From Pseudothauera hydrothermalis (GTDB lineage Bacteria; Pseudomonadota; Gammaproteobacteria; Burkholderiales; Rhodocyclaceae), in assembly GCF_003345255.1 (NCBI RefSeq), contig NZ_CP029331.1, forward strand, positions 2,356,001-2,420,000: DNA of 64,000 nucleotides, written 5' to 3'. Below, one piece after another: positions 31,672 through 39,877 of the stretch. Under the pieces are notes generated by a model. The model saw only the letters and a list, made by a program, of their open reading frames with translations. It ran no database searches and had not been told where the DNA came from. Position numbers and translations under genes: made by a program. Every line of letters begins with the position of its first letter. Position 1 is the stretch's first letter.

Positions 31672-31747
31672 GGGCCGATAGCTCAGCTGGGAGAGCGCTG
31701 CGTTCGCAATGCAGAGGTCGGGAGTTCGATCCTCCTTCGGTCCACCA
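31672..31747 (+). tRNA. tRNA-Ala (CGC anticodon)
   Basis: The 76-base cloverleaf has acceptor stem GGGCCGA/TCGGTCC, D arm AGCTCAGCTGGGAGAGC, anticodon stem-loop CTGCG-TTCGCAA-TGCAG with CGC, and T arm GGGAGTTCGATCCTCC, CCA encoded. The CGC anticodon reads GCG codons, which are abundant in GC-rich genomes. Confidence 0.94.
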
Positions 31748-31752
31748 ATCAC

Positions 31753-31784
31753 AGGGGACAGACTCGTTCTGTCCCCTTTTCTTT
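31753..31784 (+). terminator. Terminator after tRNA-Ala
   Basis: AGGGGACAG (31753-31761) pairs with CTGTCCCCT (31769-31777), loop ACTCGTT, followed by a T-rich tract. Confidence 0.9.
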
Positions 31785-32005
31785 TTTGGACGCACGCCCA
31801 GTACGGGCGCGGGTTCCGGCCTTTCTGCGACGGACGCCGCTGCCCCGCGCGGTCCGGTTTCAGGCCGCAATCCGTTCTCTGTTCCCGCCTATTCTCTGTT
31901 TCTGCAAAGGACGCCGCCGCGCCCTCGCCAGCAATGGCGGGGGTTTCCGGCTGCTTGTTCGTCACGGAAACCGCCTTCACGCGGGCGACCTGTTGACGGC
32001 CGTCT
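31785..32005. other. Non-coding stretch before the IS21 element
   Basis: No gene, RNA or repeat is recognisable between the tRNA-Ala terminator and the IS21 left end. Short open frames here resemble nothing known. Confidence 0.6.
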
Positions 32006-32097
32006 CGAATTGACCCATCTGAGGGTGTAATTTGCATCGAAAACTGACCCACATTTGATTAGCTACCCTGCCGGATTTTTGGCGGGGGAAAGAAGGA

Positions 32098-33605
32098 GTG
32101 ATCGAAGTGGGCATGTTGGCCAAGATTAGGCGGATGCATTTCCGCGAGCACATACCGCTGCGCGAGATAGCGCGGAGAACCGGGCTGGCGAGGAACACCT
32201 TGCGGCACTGGCTGCGACAGAAAGACGTTGTCGAGCCGCAATACAAGAAACGGGCAGCAAAGAGCGTTGTTGATCCCTGGGCGGAGCAACTGGCGCAATG
32301 GCTCAAGAGCGACAGCCATCGGCCGAAGCGGGATCGGCGCACGGCGATGGCCATGTTCAAAGCCATCCAGGCCCAGGGCTACCCTGGGGCTATGGACGAG
32401 TCTGCGCCTACATCAAGCGTTGGCGGCAAGCGCAAGCCGGGAAACCCGGGCCGGCCTTTGTGCCATTGACGTTTGCGCTCGGCGAAGCCTTCCAGTTCGA
32501 CTGGAGCACCGAGTATGCCTTCATTGGTGGCCTGCGCCGGAAACTTGAAGTGGCCCACACCAAGCTGTGCGCTAGCCGGGCCTTCTGGCTGACCGCCTAT
32601 TACGGGCAAAGCCACGAAATGCTGTTTGATGCCCACGCACGGGCCTTTGCCGCCTTCGGCGGCGTGCCGCGCCGTGGCATCTACGACAACATGAAGACCG
32701 CGGTTGACAAGGTCGGGCGTGGCAAGGAACGCGACATCAACCCGCGCTTCTACGCCATGTGCGGGCACTACCTGTTCGACCCGGAATTCTGCAACCGGGC
32801 GGCGGGTTGGGAGAAAGGCCGCGTCGAGAAGAACGTCCAGGATCGGCGCCGGCAGATCTGGCACCAGGCCAGTGAGCGTCGCTGGCGCGATCTTGATGAG
32901 CTCAACGCCTGGCTCGGCGAGCAATGCCGGCAAGCCTGGGCGGATACCGCCAACCCGGAATGGCCGACGCTGACCATCGCCGAATTGCTGCAAGACGAAC
33001 TGCTGCAAATGCTGCCGGCGCCCAAACTGTTCGACGGCTACGTCGAGAAACCGGTGCGGGTCACCAGCACGGCGCTGATCCATTTCCAGCGCAACCGCTA
33101 TAGCGTACCGGCCGAACATGCCCATGCGGTGCTGAGCCTACGCATCTACCCGGGTGAGTTGCGGCTGGTGGCCGACGGCAAGGAAGTCGCGCGCCATGTG
33201 CGCAGCTTCGAACGCGACCAGACCTTCTATGACTTTACCCACTATATCGGCATCATCGACAGGAAGCCAGGCGCACTCAGAAATGGCGCCCCGTTTGCCG
33301 AGATGCCCGAAGCCTTGCTGCGCCTGCAGCGCATCCTGATCAAGCAGACCGGTGGTGATCGGGTCATGGCGGACGTGCTTGGCGCCATCCCCAAGCATGG
33401 GCTGGAAGCGGTGCTGGTGGCGGTCGAACTGGCACTGGAGTCGGGCCGCCCGAGTGGCGAGCATGTCATGAACGTGCTGGCGCGGCTGAAGTCCGAAATC
33501 CCGGCAGCCGCCAGGATCGAGACGGCGCTCAAGCTGGCGGAGGAACCGAAGCCGGATGTGGATCGCTACGACCAGCTACGCCAGGAGGTGAACCATGTCG
33601 ATTGA
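32098..33605 (+). pseudogene. istA: IS21 transposase IstA, frameshifted
   Basis: The product begins at a GTG (32098) after AAGAAGGA. An N-terminal HTH (FREHIPLREIARRTGLARNTLRHWL) leads to MFKAIQAQGYPG, where the frame breaks at a GGGG run near 32391. The rest continues in another frame (GYGRVCAYIKRW...). The DDE catalytic core is present downstream: FDWSTEYAF, IYDNMKTAV and GRVEKNVQDRR. One extra G restores a full-length IstA of about 500 residues, so this is a recent mutation or a sequencing error in a homopolymer. Confidence 0.85.
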
Positions 33606-34407
33606 GCTCATCGGCCGACTCAAGGCCCTGAAACTCCACGGCATGGCGCAGTGCTGGCCTGAACTGGTTGCCAAGGCACGTCATAGCGACCTGGATCCCG
33701 AGCAGTGGATGTCGGAGCTGCTAGCAGCCGAAACCGCCGAGCGGGAGGTGCGGTCAATTGCCTACCAGATGAGCGCCGCCCGGTTCCCGGCCCACCGTGA
33801 TCTGCCAGGCTTCGACTTCGCGCAATCGAAGGTGGATGAGGCATTGGTACGGCGGCTCCACGGTGGCGACTTCATCCATGCCGCCCACAATGTGGTGTTC
33901 ATTGGCGGCCCGGGCACCGGCAAGACGCATCTGGCGACCGCCATCGGCATCGAGGCTGTCCGGCATCTGGGCAAGCGCGTGCGCTTCTTCTCGACCGTGG
34001 AACTGGTCAATGCCCTGGAGCAGGAGAAGGCCAACGGCAAACCCGGGCAATTGGCTTACCGGCTACTTTACGTCGATCTGGTCATCCTCGACGAGTTGGG
34101 CTATCTGCCTTTCAGCCAGACCGGCGGCGCCTTGTTGTTTCACCTGCTGTCCAAGCTTTACGAGCACACCAGCGTGATGATCACGACGAATCTGTCGTTC
34201 GCCGAGTGGGGCAACGTCTTCGGCGATGCCAAAATGACCACCGCCATGCTCGACCGCCTGACCCACCATTGCCATATCGTCGAGACCGGGAACGAGTCAT
34301 GGCGCTTCAAGACGAGTACGGCCCGGCTGCAGCCGGGCCGTACTCGAGCAACCAAACCAAAAGGAGATCAACCACCCGAAACAACCACCTTACCTATACC
34401 CGCGTAG
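33595..34407 (+). CDS. istB: IS21 helper ATPase IstB
   Basis: The 270-residue AAA+ protein has Walker [10 protein letters not shown] (P-loop 104-111), Walker [20 protein letters not shown] and sensor region [13 protein letters not shown]. IstB assembles on target DNA and activates IstA. The start overlaps istA by 11 bases. Its C-terminal codons (about 240-251) run through a perfect 34-base palindrome. The frame is intact. Confidence 0.95.
   Translation: MSIELIGRLKALKLHGMAQCWPELVAKARHSDLDPEQWMSELLAAETAEREVRSIAYQMSAARFPAHRDLPGFDFAQSKVDEALVRRLHGGDFIHAAHNVVFIGGPGTGKTHLATAIGIEAVRHLGKRVRFFSTVELVNALEQEKANGKPGQLAYRLLYVDLVILDELGYLPFSQTGGALLFHLLSKLYEHTSVMITTNLSFAEWGNVFGDAKMTTAMLDRLTHHCHIVETGNESWRFKTSTARLQPGRTRATKPKGDQPPETTTLPIPA
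34313..34346. repeat. Perfect 34-base palindrome inside istB
   Basis: CGAGTACGGCCCGGCTG (34313-34329) is followed directly by its exact reverse complement (34330-34346), giving a 17-bp stem with no spacer. It encodes TARLQPGRT-type residues of IstB. In RNA it would form a very stable hairpin near the end of the istB message. Confidence 0.9.
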
Positions 34408-34484
34408 CTACACTGCGCGTACAACACCGTGGGTCAGTTCCAGATGAAAACCCCGGGTCAATTCGGCGCGGAAATCAACAGCAC

Positions 34485-34883
34485 ATGCCAATGGCCGAGC
34501 TCTGGGTGATCTGGGACCGGTACTTTAAACGCCGCCCGGAGCATCCAAACCGCACCCATGTCGAGTCCCGCATCGCCTACAAGCTGCAGGAGGAAGCCTT
34601 TGGCGGCCTGGCCCCAGCCACGCGCCAGCGCCTTGAGGCCATCGGCGCGAAGCACTCGAAGATCAAGCTGCGCGCCAGGCCGCGCGAGTTCAACTTCGCG
34701 CCAGGCACCGCGCTACTGCGCGAATGGGGCGAGCGGGAGCACAAGGTGACGGTCACCGCCGAAGGTCTGTTCGAGTACGAGGGCCACACCTTCAAGAGCT
34801 TGACCGCCGTGGCGCGGCACATCACCGGCCAGCACTGGAGCGGGCCGCTGTTCTTCGGCTTCGGCAAGGGAGGTGCGCGATGA
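34485..34883 (+). pseudogene. DUF2924 protein, 5' end lost at the IS21 junction
   Basis: The remaining 132 codons read MPMAELWVIWDRYFKRRPEHPNR, then THVESRIAYKLQEEAFGGL and later VTAEGLFEYEGHTFKSLTAVARHITG, the signature of DUF2924. Members normally carry another 10-20 residues before MPMAELW. The frame is open back to the IS21 end at 34465 (ending QQHMPMAELW) without a proper start, so the insertion has probably removed the N terminus. An internal ATG at 34485 could still permit translation. The stop overlaps the recombinase start (ATGA). DUF2924 function is unknown; genes are typically next to serine recombinases. Confidence 0.75.
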
Positions 34884-36259
34884 ACGAAATCGCCGCTACC
34901 CGCGCCCGCAAGCGCTGTGCGGTCTATTGCCGGGTATCCACGGACGAACGCCTCGATCAGGAATTCAACTCCATCGATGCCCAGAAGGAAGCGGGCCACG
35001 CCTTCATCGCCAGCCAGCGCGCCGAGGGCTGGATTTCGGTTGCGGACGACTACGACGATCCCGGCTTCTCCGGCGGCAACACCGAGCGTCCGGCCCTCAA
35101 GCGCCTGATGGCCGACATCCAGCGCGGGCAGATCGACATCGTGGTCGTCTACAAGATCGACCGCCTGACGAGGAGCCTGGCCGACTTCTCGAAGATGGTC
35201 GAGGTGTTCGAGCGCCACAACGTGTCCTTCGTGTCCGTCACGCAGCAGTTCAACACCACCACCTCGATGGGGCGGCTGATGCTCAACGTCCTGCTGTCCT
35301 TCGCCCAGTTCGAGCGCGAGGTCACCGGCGAGCGCATCCGCGACAAGATCGCGGCGGCCAAGCGCAAAGGCATGTGGATGGGCGGCGTCCCGCCCCTGGG
35401 CTACGACGTCGAGAACCGCCAGCTGGTTATCAACGAGGCCGAGGCGGCGGTGGTGCGGCGCATCTTCGAGGAGATGCTCACCATCGGCTCACCCACCCAG
35501 ATCGCGGCACGGCTGACCGCCGAGGGCATCACGACCAAGGCCTGGACCACACAGGAAGGCAAGACCCGGGCGGGCACCCGCATCGACAAGAAATACCTGC
35601 ACAAGCTGCTGCGCAACCGCATCTACCTTGGCGAGCTGCCGCACAAGGGCAGTTGGTACCCGGGCGCACACCCGGCGATCATCGATCCGGGGCTGTGGGG
35701 CAAGGTGCATGAGGTGCTGGCCAAGGACGGCCATACCCGCTCGGTGGAAACCAAGATCCGGTCGCGCACCGACGCCTTGCTGCGTGGGCTGCTGTACGCC
35801 CCGTCGGGTGAGCGGATGTACCCGACTTACTCGCGCAAGAACGGGCGCAAGTACCGCTACTACGTGTCCAAGTCGGAAAGCCGCTTCGGCGCGCCGGGCA
35901 AGAGCTACGAGCGCCTGCCTGCGCCGGAGATCGAGGCAGCGGTGGTCGCCCAAATCCGCACGGTGCTGACCAGCCCGGAATCCATTGCCTCGGTGGTTCG
36001 CCACATTCAGGAGAACGGCGGACAGGTCGACGAGGCCACCACGGTAATGGCAATGGGACGGCTCAACGACGTGTGGGATCAGTTGTTCCCGGTCGAACGC
36101 CACCGCATCGCCAATCTGATGATCGAACGGATTGACCTCGTCCACCTCGGCGAAGTGCAAGGCATCAAGGTGAAGTGGCGGGAATTGGGCTGGGACAAGC
36201 TGATCGGCGAATTCGCTCCGAGAGAGATCGGCGCGGAACTGGTGGAGGTCGAGGCCTGA
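34880..36259 (+). CDS. Large serine recombinase
   Basis: The 459-residue protein has an N-terminal resolvase domain with the catalytic serine in YCRVSTDER (Ser20) and the arginine motif YKIDRLTRSLADF. A recombinase domain follows (PPLGYDVENRQLVINEAEAAVVRRIFEEM, about residues 165-270), then a zinc-ribbon-like region in which the usual cysteines are missing (LLYAPSGERMYPTYSRKNGRKYRYY). The start overlaps the DUF2924 gene by 4 bases after GGGAGG. Large serine recombinases integrate and excise islands or phages. No phage structural genes are nearby. Confidence 0.9.
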   Translation: MNEIAATRARKRCAVYCRVSTDERLDQEFNSIDAQKEAGHAFIASQRAEGWISVADDYDDPGFSGGNTERPALKRLMADIQRGQIDIVVVYKIDRLTRSLADFSKMVEVFERHNVSFVSVTQQFNTTTSMGRLMLNVLLSFAQFEREVTGERIRDKIAAAKRKGMWMGGVPPLGYDVENRQLVINEAEAAVVRRIFEEMLTIGSPTQIAARLTAEGITTKAWTTQEGKTRAGTRIDKKYLHKLLRNRIYLGELPHKGSWYPGAHPAIIDPGLWGKVHEVLAKDGHTRSVETKIRSRTDALLRGLLYAPSGERMYPTYSRKNGRKYRYYVSKSESRFGAPGKSYERLPAPEIEAAVVAQIRTVLTSPESIASVVRHIQENGGQVDEATTVMAMGRLNDVWDQLFPVERHRIANLMIERIDLVHLGEVQGIKVKWRELGWDKLIGEFAPREIGAELVEVEA

Positions 36260-36621
36260 TGAACAGCGCCCTGGAAACTTTCGTGCCTCTCCAATTCAAG
36301 CGGAAGAAGGGAAAACTTCTGGTCGACGGGAGGGAGTCCGCCCACGACGTCCGGATCATCGAGGCCGTTGCCCGGGCCATGCATTGGCACGACCTGCTCG
36401 ACTCCGGCACCTTCAAGAGCGTGGTCGAGATCGCCCGGGCCGAAGGGTTGATGCCGACAACGGTGGGCCGACTGCTGCGGCTGGCGCGGTTGGCCCCCGA
36501 CATCGTTGAACAGCTCATGAGGGGTTGCCAGCCTCGAAGGCTGACCCTGCTGTGGCTGATGCGAAACGACATCCCTGCGCTCTGGCCAGAGCAGCGTCAG
36601 ATGCTTGAACGATTCCGGTAG
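36259..36621 (+). CDS. HTH protein of recombinase module, paralog 1
   Basis: The 120-residue protein starts in an overlapping TGATG with the recombinase stop. It has ETFVPLQFKRKKGKLLVDG, then DLLDSGTFKSVVEIARAEGLMPTTVGRLLRLARLAPDIVEQLM, a helix-turn-helix of ParB/KorB-like pattern. It is homologous to the next gene product but has a distinct N-terminal half. A DNA-binding role in controlling the recombinase is likely. I do not recognise a named family. Confidence 0.75.
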   Translation: MNSALETFVPLQFKRKKGKLLVDGRESAHDVRIIEAVARAMHWHDLLDSGTFKSVVEIARAEGLMPTTVGRLLRLARLAPDIVEQLMRGCQPRRLTLLWLMRNDIPALWPEQRQMLERFR

Positions 36622-36629
36622 GAGGCGAA

Positions 36630-37106
36630 ATGACCAGTAAAAAGCACTACGGCAAGCAGACAGGCCGCCCGGTCACCCATGAACTTCCAACACCTGCCGG
36701 CGGCGTGCGACTAGAGACTTTTGTACCCTGGACGCTGGTGAGGCGAGGATTGAAGAAGCGGGTCATCACGCCATTGGACGCGCCGCAAGAATTCTTGGCA
36801 GAGGCCAAGCAGGATCGTGCGGCTCAGGCGGCGGCACAGGACAGCGCACTGATGCGGGCCCTCGGGCTGGCACACCATTGGCAGCGGCTGCTGGACGAGG
36901 AGCGGGCAGCGTCCGTGGCCGACATTGCCAAGGCCGAGGGTATGGACGTAACGCAGGTGCGCCGTGTCGTGCGGCTGACCCTGTTGGCCCCAGAGGTCAT
37001 CGAACGGCTGGTGGCTGCGCCCGACATCTTGCTGGAGCAGGTGATGCGCCGCACCTGGCCCAACGGCTGGAGCGACCAGATGCGTGTGCTCGCTTCGCCA
37101 GCGTGA
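36630..37106 (+). CDS. HTH protein of recombinase module, paralog 2
   Basis: The 158-residue protein begins behind AGGAGG. It repeats the layout of the preceding gene: ETFVPWTLVRRGLKKRVITP, then SVADIAKAEGMDVTQVRRVVRLTLLAPEVIERLV. Extra residues precede the ETFVP box (KHYGKQTGRPVTHELPTP). The pair is probably an ancient tandem duplication. A strong terminator 23 bases later closes the four-gene operon. Function not established; probable DNA binder. Confidence 0.75.
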   Translation: MTSKKHYGKQTGRPVTHELPTPAGGVRLETFVPWTLVRRGLKKRVITPLDAPQEFLAEAKQDRAAQAAAQDSALMRALGLAHHWQRLLDEERAASVADIAKAEGMDVTQVRRVVRLTLLAPEVIERLVAAPDILLEQVMRRTWPNGWSDQMRVLASPA

Positions 37107-37128
37107 GCGCGACGAGCCCAGTGCCAGC

Positions 37129-37151
37129 AACCGCCTCCGGGCGGTTTTTTT
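37129..37151 (+). terminator. Terminator of the recombinase module
   Basis: ACCGCC and GGCGGT pair around TCCG (37130-37145), followed by seven T residues. Confidence 0.93.
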
Positions 37152-37378
37152 ATGTTCATCCAAGTCTCGGTCGCTCGCGCTTGCCAGTTGCCCGCGACAA
37201 CTCCCTGCCCGCAAACCCGCATGGTTGCGTGGGGTGGCCTCGCGCACGCTCGCGAGGCAGGGTGATAAAAATGGAGAGCAGAGAGGCCGGAATGGGTGAA
37301 AAACGCCCGGACGCGAGGGGTGCCGCTCGCAAGGCAAATCTGCGAAGGCCCGCCAGGACTGGCGTTGCGGGCAGGCGT
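37152..37378. other. Non-coding stretch between module and tRNA-Phe
   Basis: No recognisable gene, repeat or RNA. It is moderately GC-rich and contains CTCGCGCACGCTCGCGAG, a short inverted repeat at about 37240. An attachment site for the recombinase could lie here, but none is evident by eye. Confidence 0.5.
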
Positions 37379-37406
37379 AAAAAAGCCCGAAACGGGTTCG
37401 GGCTTT
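37379..37406 (-). terminator. Terminator of tRNA-Phe
   Basis: On the minus strand AAAAGCCCGAA pairs with TTCGGGCTTTT and runs into a U tract (37379-37384), just past the tRNA 3' end. Confidence 0.92.
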
Positions 37407-37412
37407 TGGAAT

Positions 37413-37488
<76 letters not shown>

Positions 37489-37503
37489 ATCGAAAGAGTG
37501 AGC

Positions 37504-37531
37504 ATTATAGCGGATCGACACAGCAAGTCAA
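37504..37531 (-). promoter_or_regulatory. tRNA-Phe promoter, abutting an IS insertion
   Basis: On the minus strand TTGACT (37531-37526) and TATAAT (37509-37504) lie 16 bases apart. The first T of the -35 box is part of the 10-base target duplication made by the ISAs1-type element, so the promoter survived the insertion intact. Confidence 0.88.
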
Positions 37532-37540
37532 ACAGGTGTA
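37531..37540. repeat. Target-site duplication, left copy
   Basis: AACAGGTGTA occurs here and again exactly at 38801-38810, flanking the ISAs1-type element on both sides. Ten-base duplications fit the ISAs1 family. Confidence 0.95.
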
Positions 37541-38800
37541 CAGGGCAATCGCATTTACCCCCTGGGCAGGAGCTTGAGTAGTGAAGCGCGGTAATTGGGG
37601 AGGCGATTAGCGGTTTTGCGCCGGGAGTGCAAGCTGCGCTTGGGGTAGGTTTGGTCTGTGCGCAGCAGGGCGAGAGCGAGTTTGCGGAGCGCCGAGAAGT
37701 TCTGTGGGGCATGGCCCTTGCGCACCCGGCACTCATCCTCCCGGAAGGTGACGTCGAGCACCCAATGCAGGCTGTTTTCAATTCCCCAATGGCTGCGCGC
37801 AGCTTTGGCGAAGGTTTCGGCATCGGCAATGCCCTTGCTGCCGAGATAAAACACCCGCTCGGTGGATGTCTTGCCATTGACTTCCCGCGTGCGCTCGATC
37901 ATCCCCACCCCAGAGAGCTTGGGCCAATGTTCCCGGATTGGCTTGTCCAGCCAGGAGAGGTTTGTCACCCACAGGGCCTTGCGGGTTTCGATCCGGCCAT
38001 GATCCTTCTCGAGCGTCGAGAAGGCGCTCACCGGCAGCTTGCCGAAGCCGTTCGCCACTCCATCGGCGAAGAACTCCCGCAGGGCATCGGCCAGGGTCTT
38101 CTGGTTGTCTTTGACCGCCAGCAGATACTCGCCGCCCCGCTCGACGATCTTCCGGGCGATTTCCGTCTGGCAGCCGATGGCATCGATGGTGACGATGCAG
38201 CCTTTGAGGTAAAGGGTATCGAGCAGGGCCTGGATGGCGGGTATCTCGTTCCCCTTGCCGCGCGTGCCTTCCTGTCCCAGGCACAGGCCACAGGCCGTGG
38301 CGTAGGCAGAAAGCGTATGCAGCGCCGTGTTCTGTCCGTCCTGCGAGCCGCAGGCCGTCTTGCCGTCAGTCGCCACCACCCCGCCGACCACTCCCACGAT
38401 GCCGGCAATCCATTGCCGAAAACAGGCTTCGAACACTTTGGCGTCGAGTATCCGAAACACCCGACCAAAGGTGTCGTGCGAGGGGGTGCCATGCGCCAGC
38501 ACCAGATACTTCTTGAGCCAGTCTTCGTTGTCCTCGGCCCATTCGGCCACATCCACCCAGGTGTCCGCCCCGCACAGCACGGCACAGAGCGCCATGACGA
38601 TCATCTCGATCAGATCGTCTCGCCGGCCCGGTGCGCGGATCCGGCAATCCCGCAAAGGCTTCCGTCAGTGTCATCTCTACTCCCGACAAAAATCGAGAGT
38701 AGCCCCGATTCCTCCAGGGTCCACAAGACCCTGTCATAATCCATTGACTGTGAACGACTTTTGCTCAGCGTCTACGACATTTGCGTATGCGATAGCCCTG
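37541..38800 (-). mobile_element. ISAs1-family insertion sequence
   Basis: The 1260-bp element has terminal inverted repeats CAGGGCAATCGCAT (37541) and ATGCGATAGCCCTG (ending 38800), 13 of 14 matching. A perfect 10-bp duplication flanks it, and one transposase gene reads on the minus strand. The perfect duplication marks a recent insertion. It lies between the tRNA-Phe promoter and the end of an IS481-like transposase gene. The transposase has a frameshift near its start. Confidence 0.94.
37555..38674 (-). pseudogene. ISAs1-family transposase with an N-terminal frameshift
   Basis: From the ATG at 38674 the reading MTLTEAFAGLPDPR is typical of the family. After about 14-17 codons the homologous frame shifts to PGRRDDLIEMIVMALCAVLCGADTW, which continues intact to 37555. 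Catalytic motifs include VATDGKTACGSQ, VTIDAIGCQ and SHWGIENSLHWVLDVTFREDECR, so the DDE core is complete. A TTG at 38655 in the main frame would give a 366-residue protein lacking the first dozen residues. Probably inactive or weakly active unless this is a sequencing error. Confidence 0.8.
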
Positions 38801-39751
38801 AACAGGTGTATGGGTCCAGCACCTTTGGCACTCGGGTTGATGTTGGATGAGGAAGGATAGCGGGGATTTTTGGCCGAGACAGTGGTGCGGGCGTTGGGTG
38901 TCGTAGAAGACGAGCGAGTCGGCGAGTTTTTGGTTGAAGAGGGCAAGATCGGTGAAGAGCAGGTCTTCGTGATAGTCGACGAAAGACTCCTGGATCGTGC
39001 GGTTGAAGCGCTCGGCGTGGGCGTTCATTTTGGGCGTCTTGGGGGTTTGGGGCAGCACAGTGAGGTCCCACTGCAGGGCGCGGGCGGTGTGTCGGGCATG
39101 CTTTGAGGGGGTAGCCCAAGCGAAAGCGAAGTAGGAGACGGGATCGATGAAGGTGACGATATAACGACGAAGTCCGTCGCGGATACGTTCGATGGTGTCG
39201 CTGGCCAACACTTCCAGGGGGCTGGAGTTGGCATTTTGGGGTTTTCTGGGTTTGAGGTTGCGTCGTAAGGGTTTGCGTTGGCCAAGGCTGTTCAGGCGCG
39301 CCAGTGTCTGGCGCATCTTGTCGGGCGCACGGGCAATGATGCGGCCGAGGGTGGAGACGCTGGCAAGCGTGATGCCGTGCTGGACGCACCACGGGGCAAG
39401 CAGCACGTCGAGCTTGGCTTTGACCAGCTTGGGGTAGAGGGTGCGCAGCCGCCGGTTCTCGGCCACCAGGCGCGCATCGGTTTGGGGCGTTCTGCGCTGC
39501 TTGGGAGCGCTAGACTGGGCCGCCAGCGCCGCAGGGTTTCCGCCTTGGGCCTTGAGGGTCGCCTTCCAGCGGTAGAGCGTGCGGCTCGACACGCCAAAGG
39601 CATCGAGGGGGGCTTCAAGTCCGTGTTCGTCGAGAAAATGCAGGATTTGCAGTCTTCGTTGGGCATCTTGGGGCGTCATGTCCCAACGACGCCCCAAACC
39701 GGCTATCCGGTAAAACCCCCGAGCGCCGTATCCGATGTGCTGTACTCGCAT
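38765..39751 (-). pseudogene. IS481-like DDE transposase, internally deleted and C-terminally extended
   Basis: The 328-codon frame has an N-terminal HTH (LHFLDEHGLEAPLDAFGVSSRTLYRWKATLK) and an integrase core (VLASDTIERIRDGLRRYIVTFIDPVSYFAFAW; AHAERFNRTIQESFVDYHEDLLF; YDTQRPHHCLGQKSPLSFL). The segment that should hold the second catalytic aspartate (TDNGSEF-like) is absent: AHAERFNR follows too soon after KHARHTARALQ. The last 11 residues are supplied by the ISAs1 insertion; before it, the protein would have ended THTPV and stop. A start at 39679 is possible. Judged defective. Confidence 0.8.
38801..38810. repeat. Target-site duplication, right copy
   Basis: Second copy of AACAGGTGTA, directly after the right end of the ISAs1-type element and inside the end of the IS481-like transposase gene. 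Confidence 0.95.
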
Positions 39752-39877
39752 GACCTCTCTCCCAGGTCACAGGAGTGCCAAAGGTTTATGAGCTTATGCA
39801 TATCCTTTGACAAGGCTGTGCGGGAACCTTGCTGCCTGGATACCAGTCCAGAGGCGTGTCAATTCGAGGAGCGCATC

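Larger units (their letters stand above)
32006..34465 (+). mobile_element. IS21-family insertion sequence
   Basis: Two genes, istA and istB, lie between inverted ends. CGAATTGACCC (32006-32016) at the left is mirrored by GGGTCAATTCG (34455-34465) at the right, and an inner ACTGACCCAC motif recurs at both ends, the multiple terminal repeat arrangement of IS21 elements. Total about 2.46 kb. The outer CGAAT/ATTCG may or may not belong to the element (core 32011-34460). I see no matching target duplication. istA carries a frameshift, so transposition may be lost. Confidence 0.88.

Noticed and set aside
31318-32013. Open frames across tRNA-Ala and IS relics
   Set aside because: They read through a tRNA gene and transposon fragments in changing frames; only the relic segments have meaning.
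37152-37412. Attachment site or tRNA fragment duplication for the serine recombinase
   Set aside because: I found no copy of tRNA-Phe or tRNA-Ala ends or other direct repeat flanking the module.
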